A DNA stretch of 61,021 bases from Psychrobacter sp. Pi2-52 (GTDB lineage Bacteria; Pseudomonadota; Gammaproteobacteria; Pseudomonadales; Moraxellaceae), in the NCBI RefSeq assembly GCF_904846705.1, contig NZ_CAJHBS010000022.1:1-61021 (forward strand), read 5' to 3'. Positions 55,501-61,021 of the stretch are shown piece by piece (position 1 is the first letter of the stretch; each line of letters opens with the position of its first letter). The position numbers and the translations under genes were made by a program. The notes below the pieces were generated by a model. That model searched no databases and had not been told where the DNA came from. It saw nothing but the letters and a program-made list of their open reading frames with translations.

Positions 55501-56773
55501 TTTGCGTGTCGCCTTGCTGTTTTAACGCCTCTATCAACTTGGGTTGAGACAGTAATGAGACATAAAATGCCGTTTGCCTAATCTCTGTATTACGATGATT
55601 CTGTAGCAGCATCAACTGACGCGAGACTTCAAGGTGATTTAGCATGCCGCGCTGATACAGACGAATTAACCCTGATTGGACAATGTCCGACTGATTGCAG
55701 TCTAATGCCATCAAATCTGCTTGCGGACTGTTCTCTGGCAATAAGGTCTCAAGTGAGGCCAATGCTTGCTTGCGAATATTCGCAAAACTGTGTGACAAAG
55801 CGTCTCTTAAAATAGGCAAGATGCGGCGCTGGCTTGTGGCATCCTTCATCGCGACCTTTAGGTAACCTTGTAACGCAGAAGCCACCACCTCTTCGTAGTA
55901 ACGGTTTTTAAAGGCTTCTTCTAAATAATGCAGCGGGCGCTTCGCCGTACTTGCGCGGTCGGCCAAGGCATGAAAAGCAGCAAGGCGTACTTTTGCACTG
56001 TGCGCCGAGCTTAGTTGCTGCTCTAAAACGTGTGCAGTTTTATCAAGATTAGTAGTAGCAATCCACTGTACCAATTGCAACGCTTGGTTGGCCGTAAGTG
56101 TGTCACTATCAGCAAGTAATTTTTTAACCAGCTCTAACGTTTGGTTATCTGCTTGCGCCTGTAGCAGGGCCAAGCCTTCTTTAAACGACACATCATTATT
56201 GTTTGACGTATCTGTCAGTAACTGGCTGATTCTCTGATAGCCATCTTTGATGATATAAGTAACTGGCAGTAGCTTGCTATTTTTTGCCGTACTATTTTGT
56301 GAGGTGCTATTCTGTGACGTACTTTGAGTATGGTCAATAGGTATGAAACGTAGGCTCTGATCGGCACTGACGACGATGAGCGTTGGTTGTTCAGCGTAAG
56401 AAGATAAGACGATCTGTCGAGCCTTGGTTAGATCCTCCTTACAGCTGTTTGGTTGACCTTTATCAAATGCCCATGATTTGATGCTCTTGTCATCTGCTGC
56501 GGTAAATAACCGTGTGTCTGAGATACAAAGCGCTGTGATCATTTCGCTGTGTTGGCTAGACTTGGCTCTATCAACAGGATGCAGATCGCCTTGGACATGA
56601 GTACGGTACAAGCACTTATCTGCGCCTGCTGAGAAGAAGTACTGCCCGACTGGCTCAAAACAAAGCGCATTTACTTTACCTTGATGGAGCTGTTTGCGGC
56701 TACTTAGATTGAGCTGAGCTTTATCTGAGGTCCATTGATAGCTACTAACATCTCCCGTTTTATCTGCCACCAC
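49580..56773 (-). CDS. giant WD40/HEAT-repeat protein, main part
   Basis: 2,397 residues from a GTG at 56773. The first ~190 residues contain WD40-type beta blades (HQGKVNALCFEPVGQYFFSAGADKCLY; HSEMITALCISDTRLFTAADDKSIKSW). The rest is alpha-solenoid: dozens of HEAT/ARM-like repeats such as DDKDAGVRQVAMQAYGKLAD and DADVQFAAAEGLAKCGNADG. No nuclease, ATPase or other catalytic motif was recognised, so it is best read as a scaffold. No ribosome-binding site precedes the GTG, and the upstream 205-residue frame supplies the missing blades in the adjacent phase. I therefore think this is the body of a single gene interrupted by a -1 frameshift near 56775. Its end overlaps the SWIM gene by 4 bp. Confidence 0.85.
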   Translation of the reverse strand: MVADKTGDVSSYQWTSDKAQLNLSSRKQLHQGKVNALCFEPVGQYFFSAGADKCLYRTHVQGDLHPVDRAKSSQHSEMITALCISDTRLFTAADDKSIKSWAFDKGQPNSCKEDLTKARQIVLSSYAEQPTLIVVSADQSLRFIPIDHTQSTSQNSTSQNSTAKNSKLLPVTYIIKDGYQRISQLLTDTSNNNDVSFKEGLALLQAQADNQTLELVKKLLADSDTLTANQALQLVQWIATTNLDKTAHVLEQQLSSAHSAKVRLAAFHALADRASTAKRPLHYLEEAFKNRYYEEVVASALQGYLKVAMKDATSQRRILPILRDALSHSFANIRKQALASLETLLPENSPQADLMALDCNQSDIVQSGLIRLYQRGMLNHLEVSRQLMLLQNHRNTEIRQTAFYVSLLSQPKLIEALKQQGDTQTLRTLTDFDDFRLLRGTLLDNASSTAANNNVKQSDEAIRLTLSTQDFISQVDSAQASKGKAKTAKFKKPATESIKLSNDTLEPLLQSLSNSHEDISFRAAYALACLQDKRAFGTLISLMSHDDSAIIRAGVATALGHLNIEDAKAVLPTLLDDKDAGVRQVAMQAYGKLADNALSWAATGFASKHQDIHEQSLALFLKHVAADSSNSGNSSDKSAQMSSEMTDILLQALNNPFTSIRLEVVKVLLNRQFKHSSDNISKNTSDSAIVDIIELLQQSLFEDVHQVAIEEWQRLLLSMTSKHKTNKVEETDSQKTNQAVLTLFFADTFAAIRKQAFDITLKQSKHLGFADVMLNALASPYADTKQLALTTVQAKANTTQLTQLMPAIVAMFADDSIELRKQALTVALALTDLQPTILADYSSLDDSSTDDQPNHHEALITAALNSPYPDIQLTVAQLLASQSRLYTDEEQAKRSDEQAYQVFKHYLDLPIPSQDKKSETYTQWYSHVGQALFGLSKLAYPSTYNALNWYDKYLHHPDADFKSLAPTLTLMVTVNDIDLLLKWQKDESPIICHCANFGLAILGDTRGQALLTHDIYGNIDNSNLVASKMPVYWLQAQHGLGITHARQLQPLFESESYALAARLLLIFNDLQNGLQGGRQAPEKTATSTVRPNRLIETLSFADNDTAVVYANILARYPNDVQQRNNQQALSSTWQYLSDYLSRQLGSILSSHSEVITMMIDAMPNTAYKGGVKGQSHNTSSIRASILTTVSTENLQQLANLSRHQQPLVRAQTISVICHLSELLAHDYYDDEDDVFETLQKWQRSLQALLSAHPVTATVNMAGNAQTVGSSPTEQQDSQEVHYPYQSLAFGAWIGVIRAGDDYYANSSTTDQAIRGLMWLATQPSQLNTNNNTNNDEDWRDSTSRVLLPLLNHSSFDTRELAWACLYKLDMPAKKLADYAMSTPYRDMVKRGLDLLLNTANNNAVQQQSKPSDTATVSSSADQQLIDLLKTNNHTLAEETYQLLKGRLGHLPASLLGLQTYCQSLLPQIVAEWKQVIVTPFANSQSPSVQCQEKLTFLLHAVKSDDWNAKYQALSQLIEFHDVLFADSTLFDSLFDFAEDAQSSNERYRSWKLLTEALTSYQFINKNTLEGQLKSSFDIATAEQVANEAHLRLLALLDDPHINKPKQVIYSDIADLRNTNLVAPLLQRLESLFEHTPQKNKEERKYLFDTLVKISGYDQKIEDYLDEREDTRWLQRQHPRDSQVLLSLFTTLMNHSDYALAAQLLPSLTWVQSGDSDLSSRIDTALALAYEQIPANYTFKLVEALAYRAKRRHSSITSLQNALRNKDADVQFAAAEGLAKCGNADGVNILMATIDYNPDAEFRSCSVLAIGELLGSNNNQNADTPNASSPADNADKNLQVHTLYKAYDKLIKLAEDDEHYLQDVASEALGRLAQGGDFEHSPHIFELLKSHLSDPALTTTNPAIIHWLNGLRWLNTTPAWEQIRSYIRLHLDKAIFFRPQRHAVWLLQMNDSDANKALMLDILKTSNLDRAVLMAAYTAAQKTWGSLASQIYPYDWAAIQSHNNDFVEETEHLSLKRIIDNSSIDDLAAFITQHGAHLPADTLMALQNAIMAKQEMPTSQLTALISSSNTLTQHIGLCYLTQYPTNYLDKEMVATLQQRFDTASEQWHTLIDTINRSPTTINNSQWIDMVEQVRTTISQLVWLIMRHIAITTAKGATDKAATKQISAMLDWLNNARQPLTITSVPLLSTTVSGWWQQALLALLARPVAEDKVLSSILPTLSTVSATAQPQLAYDNQTLLENLIARIEQSDTSTQKSIITVVRNALKNNALKPKGSSTEIPINQQLLQWIKAKDADALYHCASNDNMELTVRIRAIEALGQLHDPNIEQWLTTLMAHENSDIQKLAYKVLRRWQRAMIRAQQKRPLSSGNMEAQPGSTIAAQNSQDSSQKSNQGEGDSQ

Positions 56774-57321
56774 GAGCCATCACTTGACGTTGCTAACGCT
56801 GTTAATGCGGATTCTTTACTTGATGTTGCTATAGAAGACGAGTAAGGCTTAATGATGACAGTACTGCTGGCTTGACTGTCCTGATAAGGCCATACCACGA
56901 GGTGTTTGGGGTATAGAATAGCCAGTGCATCTTGTAGCGGTGCCATTGCTACGGCACGGCCTATATCATTATTATTATGTTCAGGTGCATCGAGCAAGGA
57001 TTTGGCACTGGTCTTCTTAACTTTCTTGGCTTGCCAATCCGTTTGATAAAGATGACCATCATCACCAATCATAACAATAGTGCTGTCATCTATTTTGGTG
57101 ATGGCTTGCATCGCACAAGGCAGCGCTGTTGTCGATAAGCTAAATTGCTCACCTTGTTGATCAAGGACGTATAAGACCGTAGCAGATGCTTGCTGCTGGC
57201 GAGTAATAAAAAGACTGCGCCCATCTTGCTTGGTTGTCTTTTGAGTTGCCGCTTGGGTGCTGTTGGCCTTACTGACTAAGCCAATGATTTGACCCCAATA
57301 GGGGAGTGTTATTGTTTTCAT
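56704..57321 (-). CDS. N-terminal WD40 fragment of the giant HEAT-repeat protein
   Basis: A 205-residue frame starting at ATG 57321. It is rich in beta-blade patterns (SLFITRQQQASATVLYVLDQ; IVMIGDDGHLYQTDW; ALAILYPKHLVVWPY; ALTALATSSDGSWW). Its last ~18 residues lose the pattern, while the other frame continues it as VADKTGDVSSYQW. Joined at the shift, SSDGSW + VADKTGDV makes a normal WD40 blade and gives about 7 blades in total, one full propeller. So this is probably not an independent gene but the 5' part of the giant gene. The frames overlap by 70 bp. It is 71 bp downstream of the BRCT gene. Confidence 0.75.
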   Translation of the reverse strand: MKTITLPYWGQIIGLVSKANSTQAATQKTTKQDGRSLFITRQQQASATVLYVLDQQGEQFSLSTTALPCAMQAITKIDDSTIVMIGDDGHLYQTDWQAKKVKKTSAKSLLDAPEHNNNDIGRAVAMAPLQDALAILYPKHLVVWPYQDSQASSTVIIKPYSSSIATSSKESALTALATSSDGSWWQIKREMLVAINGPQIKLSSI

Positions 57322-57392
57322 GGTGTTATCTCAGTTGAGGTGACGTCATATTTTTTTAAGTATCTTTTATCTATATCTGTTTGCCAAAGCCG

Positions 57393-60300
57393 TCAAGCAG
57401 AGACCACTGGCTGCAGGTTTTTAGATAGCTCAGGATAGCGATGCAATAACCGTGTGACGGCAACTAAGCACGCATGACGCTCCATCTTGCCTGCCGAGTG
57501 CGTAAAGGTGAACAGTGTGGGCATAATGAGCGCTGCAAAGGTACTGTCAGCCAATGCTACATCACGGAACGTTTCAATCAACGCCAATTTGGCACGACTC
57601 GCAGATATGGGTTTTAGCGTGATATTGCTATCTGACTCAGCTACTTCGTATGACTGTGATGATGAGCGCTTATCTGAATAGCGTTGATATTTTTGCTTAT
57701 TACTGTCACTAGTACTTGGCTCTTGCGAACCGCCTAGACGACCAGGTGGTAACTCGAATAGACCACGGCGTAGCAGCATTAGTAGCTGATCAACCTCTGC
57801 AGGCAAGCTTGCCAAACGTTTATCTGACTGCTCTGTTATGACTGGTTGAGCACAGCTGTCTTTATCTTGAGCAGCATCTTTATCTTTACTATCGCTACTG
57901 GTTGGTTGCCAGTTTGGGGATACGTGACGCGCCTTGTAGTGTTTCCATAGCATGGTCACGGCGGCATAACGTACTTCACGGTCTGTGCTTTGGGTCAATC
58001 GATATAAAGACTGCACATCTTGGAAGTTGGCGTGACGCTGCAGTAAGGTGATACCGATTTGGCGAGCGACTCGCGCTTTGCTGTCAATCAACGCATTCAA
58101 CATGCCAGCACTCAATTGTGCTGACTGAACGTGGTAACGTCGATTGGCAACGGACGGCTTGTCCAATAGCGCACGCTTCAGCAGTTGCGTGACCTCAGTA
58201 TAGGGAGATTCTGCCATCATCAGCCATAGGGCTGGCGTCGGTTGCCACGTCGCCATTTCATACTCACTCAGTAATAAGCCAAATGCTCGCAGCTGGCTGT
58301 TACGGTGTTGCAATAAAGGAATGACGCGCTCCGCATCAAAGAACGAAGAAGGGATAATCGCATCGGGATCGACTGGTCTGTCTGTCAGTGCCATACAGAT
58401 CTGTTCATGATGATGACTGAGGTAGCTGATCGCAAGCTCACTGATAGGTGCAGTAGCATCATCTGTTGCCATATGCCACAGTGCATTGGCACCTGCAAAA
58501 GTATCGTCTTCAGATACCTCTCTAGATTGACCACTTAACATCTGCAAAAATGCGGTTTCGGAGATAATCTTTAGCGGCGCACCATCGGCGATTAAGCTTT
58601 CGGCCTTAACTTGCTTGCTACCTTTACGGCCATTGCCATATAATGGTGAACCATCATCACCGATGACCAAGTAATCTAACTTGCCGTTGACGGCGCTGCT
58701 AATAGCACCATTAGCCGCTTTCACAACTTTTTCGGCCTCGCCACGAGTCATGCTTTGCATCTTGCCTGTGAATAAATAGCGTTGGCCGGTTAAATCTACT
58801 TCAGTAGCAGCATCGCTATTTGAGTCTTTATTGTCAGTGCTATTACTGGAAGCGTTATCAGTAGAGTCGCCTTCATTGCTGTCGAGATATGCGATAAAGT
58901 CGGCAGGCAAGAACCCTTTGTTAATGCGTTCAATCGCAAATTCACGATAGAGTGCTTGTTCGCTATGCGCAAGGTTCATAAGCCAGTCGAAACCTAAATC
59001 TATCGGCGCAAACCGACGCACATCAGACAGCCAATCTCGCACGTTTTCTGCTAAGTACTCATCAAAGGCCAAGTGCTTTTGCCAGTTTTTAATAGGCGCG
59101 TCAGCAGATTTTAATTGTTCAATATATTCACTCACTTGCCAGTCAGGCTCATAGGCAAGTGCATGCCAATAGCTCATATCAAGCGTCGCAGTTGACAGTA
59201 CATCTTCATCAAACCAATCGGTAATAGTCGCTTGCGATAATGGGTTTAATAACAGTGTTTGCCACACGGCAGCGTTTACTTGGCTCAAATCCAAACGTCT
59301 GAGGTGGTCCAACGCAAAGTTCATGCAGTCGCTATCGTTATGAGCAGAGAAGTCCTGTTGCTCTTGCTCTGGTATATCTAACTGCTGGGCAGCGCGAATA
59401 AAGTATTCAGTCCCTAGCTCTTTGGCACTATAAAGCTCAGGCAGTTTTTGTATCGCAAATTTTACGCTGTGTGTTCTACCGCTAGTCAATCGTTCAAAAA
59501 ACCACTCAGGGGTTAAATCGCGCCTCGTAAAGTGTTTGCTAAGTTGTTTGCTCGCGGTTTGATAGTGATGTTCTGTGTCTAACAGCTGACCCCAACCGTT
59601 GACACCGATATCAGCAACAGGATCACGACTTAAGATATTGTTGATGGCAAATGCTCTAACAGGCTCATAATCTGACATGGCCAGTAACATCAGCTCAGTG
59701 AGTGATAAGTCCTGAGCATAGCTTTTGGCATAGCCAATCGCATATTGATAGGCGGCAGGATAGTGTGAATGGAGTAGCTGCAATACGACTTGATGCAAGC
59801 CCAATACTTGAAACTTAGACTTTTCAAAATGCGGTGAGTTTTCTAATAGCCAAACAATCATCTCATCACGCGCTTTGCTGTGCGCTTGTCCGGCAGATAA
59901 ATATTGTAGCGTCTCACCACTCACATCACGTAATTGGGTTTTGAAATCGTGCTTTAGGCTATCGGTTGCAAACTGTCTGATAGCCTCGTTTCTGGCGATG
60001 GCCAGTAACTCAGTAAGTGGTTCAGGGTCTCGTTGCCATGCCTCAGAAAACGCGCGACCTTTGGCATCAAAGAGCTTGCGAAGTGAGCGACTGCTGAATC
60101 GATTGACGCCATAATCAAGACTGTTATGGAAACAGATATGATTAAGTACCCAGCTGTTCGTTTGTGCAAGGCTGCCTGCCGTCATGGTTTCGTCATAGCT
60201 GGCGAGTACACAGACGGCAGCATCAATGTAGCCAATTGGCATTTGCTGACCCAGTTGACGCAAATAACGCCAGGCTCTGAGGCTCATATAGGTTTTGGTA

Positions 60301-60797
60301 GCTAGGCTGACCGCAGAGTTGGCGGTTTGATTGAAACGCTGTAAATCAATCTTGGCAGCTATTTGTCCAAATATCTCATAATCTTGAGAAAATTCTGCTT
60401 GCTTATAAATACGCTTTAAACCCTTCCACACACCGTAGCTAACTGGCAAAGCCGTAATGGCTTGTTTTAAAATAGTTCTAGAATACGCGCTACCATCTTC
60501 CCACAGTGCGGTCAGTATTAAGTGGATTTTGTAGCGATCTGGGAGGGGGTAGACGCCTTCGTCTGCTTCCAGTTTGGCAATCATTGCCACGCGCTCTGCA
60601 AACTGTACTTCGGGGTGTTGCTCCCGAAACTGATGACTAAATATCTTATCTAAAAACCGATCAAAAGTAAGCTCATGCTCAGGGATGGGCGTCTCGGGAA
60701 TCGCATCAGCTTGAGTTGCCAATGTACATAATTTATCGACCAAACTTGGATCTTGGGCTTGCCAAGCTTGCTGAATTTGTGAAAATGACAGACTCAT
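57393..60797 (-). CDS. helical-repeat protein with internal BRCT domain
   Basis: A 1,134-residue protein, first gene of the retron-like operon. Residues 1-~630 and ~760-1,134 are helical, HEAT-like repeats (e.g. YRLTQSTDREVRYAAVTMLWKHY; LTELMLLAMSDYEPVRAFAI). Between them, after an acidic Ser/Asn/Asp linker (640-665), sits a single BRCT domain (about 669-754): LTGQRYLFTGKMQSMTRGEA, VKAANGAISSAVNGKLDYLV, GSKQVKAESLIADGAPLKII. BRCT domains of this ligase-like kind bind DNA ends or phosphoproteins. Another low-complexity stretch lies near 1,000. AAGG precedes the ATG by 9 nt. I know no experimentally described homologue; the N-terminal part resembles helical regions of WGR/MolR-type proteins only loosely. 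Confidence 0.88.
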   Translation of the reverse strand: MSLSFSQIQQAWQAQDPSLVDKLCTLATQADAIPETPIPEHELTFDRFLDKIFSHQFREQHPEVQFAERVAMIAKLEADEGVYPLPDRYKIHLILTALWEDGSAYSRTILKQAITALPVSYGVWKGLKRIYKQAEFSQDYEIFGQIAAKIDLQRFNQTANSAVSLATKTYMSLRAWRYLRQLGQQMPIGYIDAAVCVLASYDETMTAGSLAQTNSWVLNHICFHNSLDYGVNRFSSRSLRKLFDAKGRAFSEAWQRDPEPLTELLAIARNEAIRQFATDSLKHDFKTQLRDVSGETLQYLSAGQAHSKARDEMIVWLLENSPHFEKSKFQVLGLHQVVLQLLHSHYPAAYQYAIGYAKSYAQDLSLTELMLLAMSDYEPVRAFAINNILSRDPVADIGVNGWGQLLDTEHHYQTASKQLSKHFTRRDLTPEWFFERLTSGRTHSVKFAIQKLPELYSAKELGTEYFIRAAQQLDIPEQEQQDFSAHNDSDCMNFALDHLRRLDLSQVNAAVWQTLLLNPLSQATITDWFDEDVLSTATLDMSYWHALAYEPDWQVSEYIEQLKSADAPIKNWQKHLAFDEYLAENVRDWLSDVRRFAPIDLGFDWLMNLAHSEQALYREFAIERINKGFLPADFIAYLDSNEGDSTDNASSNSTDNKDSNSDAATEVDLTGQRYLFTGKMQSMTRGEAEKVVKAANGAISSAVNGKLDYLVIGDDGSPLYGNGRKGSKQVKAESLIADGAPLKIISETAFLQMLSGQSREVSEDDTFAGANALWHMATDDATAPISELAISYLSHHHEQICMALTDRPVDPDAIIPSSFFDAERVIPLLQHRNSQLRAFGLLLSEYEMATWQPTPALWLMMAESPYTEVTQLLKRALLDKPSVANRRYHVQSAQLSAGMLNALIDSKARVARQIGITLLQRHANFQDVQSLYRLTQSTDREVRYAAVTMLWKHYKARHVSPNWQPTSSDSKDKDAAQDKDSCAQPVITEQSDKRLASLPAEVDQLLMLLRRGLFELPPGRLGGSQEPSTSDSNKQKYQRYSDKRSSSQSYEVAESDSNITLKPISASRAKLALIETFRDVALADSTFAALIMPTLFTFTHSAGKMERHACLVAVTRLLHRYPELSKNLQPVVSA

Positions 60798-61021
60798 AGA
60801 AATTTGCCTTAATTTTTATTTTGTCAGTGCGCGTAATTTTGTAGCATCATAAAAGCGCGTTTCACAGAAAATATCAAGGACTTTTGTAAGGAAATATATG
60901 GTCTGCGACATATGGCGTCGCGCATAATTTTATTTGTAATTATATATTGACAATAATAAATGTTATGAGGCAAACTTAACGAGTTGTGAGATTTAGCGTT
61001 TCACCGTTTACGGTGAGGGGC
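60798..61021 (-). promoter_or_regulatory. upstream region of the retron-like operon
   Basis: This 224-bp non-coding stretch is the only visible upstream space for the operon. It contains a TATAAT on the minus strand (60939-60944), a small hairpin GCGAC/GTCGC (60905-60921), and at the very edge a perfect hairpin TCACCG-TTTA-CGGTGA (61001-61016). These may belong to the operon promoter or to an msr-msd RNA continuing past the window. No complete msr-msd with flanking a1/a2 repeats could be built from what is visible. Confidence 0.45.
61001..61016. repeat. perfect hairpin at the right window edge
   Basis: TCACCG (61001-61006), TTTA loop, CGGTGA (61011-61016). It has no T-run within the window on either strand. 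It could be a structural stem of a non-coding RNA upstream of the operon, or part of a feature of the next, unseen gene. Confidence 0.6.

Noticed and set aside
60828..60860. GCGCG repeats before the BRCT gene as retron a1/a2 repeats
   Set aside because: The matches are only 5-6 bases and self-complementary; nothing between them resembles msr-msd.

Overview
The window looks like chromosomal DNA from a gammaproteobacterium of the family Moraxellaceae, most probably Psychrobacter. This is inferred from moderate GC, the combination of a ~1,600-residue NAD-glutamate dehydrogenase, a Sat/CysH/CysI/DUF934 sulfate-reduction set, paired bacterioferritins, and the general look of the proteins. No rRNA, tRNA, CRISPR array, insertion sequence or integrase was seen.

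Layout. 1-7.4 kb: the 3' end of a gene with an 18-bp tandem repeat, a LysR regulator, yacG-argD, a TrmB-like methyltransferase, an AarF/UbiB-type kinase and purD. 7.8-18.4 kb: the large NAD-glutamate dehydrogenase, then the DNA-end-processing pair sbcD-sbcC. 18.5-32.5 kb: a sulfate-assimilation region holding cysG (siroheme), cysH, a DUF934 gene and cysI, sat (divergent), two tandem sulfate-binding lipoproteins and cysT-cysW-cysA. It is interrupted by an AT-rich WG-repeat gene and a small lipoprotein gene. 32.6-35 kb: an ArsR-type regulator and an iron-storage group (bfd behind a Fur-box-like sequence, then two bacterioferritin subunits with complementary active sites). 35-45.8 kb: a DHA2-type exporter, a YghU-type glutathione transferase, a DUF1176 protein, a DEAD-box helicase with a long leader and an RG-rich tail, a DUF819 membrane protein and a UvrA2-type ATPase.

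The most unusual part is the last 15 kb (45.9-60.8 kb, minus strand). It is one tightly packed transcription unit encoding, in order, a 1,134-residue helical-repeat protein with a BRCT domain, a WD40 plus HEAT giant (about 2,580 residues if an apparent frameshift is repaired), a SWIM zinc-finger protein and a retron-type reverse transcriptase. The reverse transcriptase has the retron hallmarks NAxxH, YADD and VTG. The set resembles retron-linked anti-phage modules with SWIM and HEAT partners, but the BRCT/WD40 components, the N-terminal extension of the reverse transcriptase and the lack of an obvious adjacent msr-msd RNA make it worth a close look. If a non-coding RNA exists, it most likely sits at or beyond the right edge of the window, upstream of the BRCT gene.

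Throughout, genes are separated by clear intrinsic terminators, many of them bidirectional between convergent genes.
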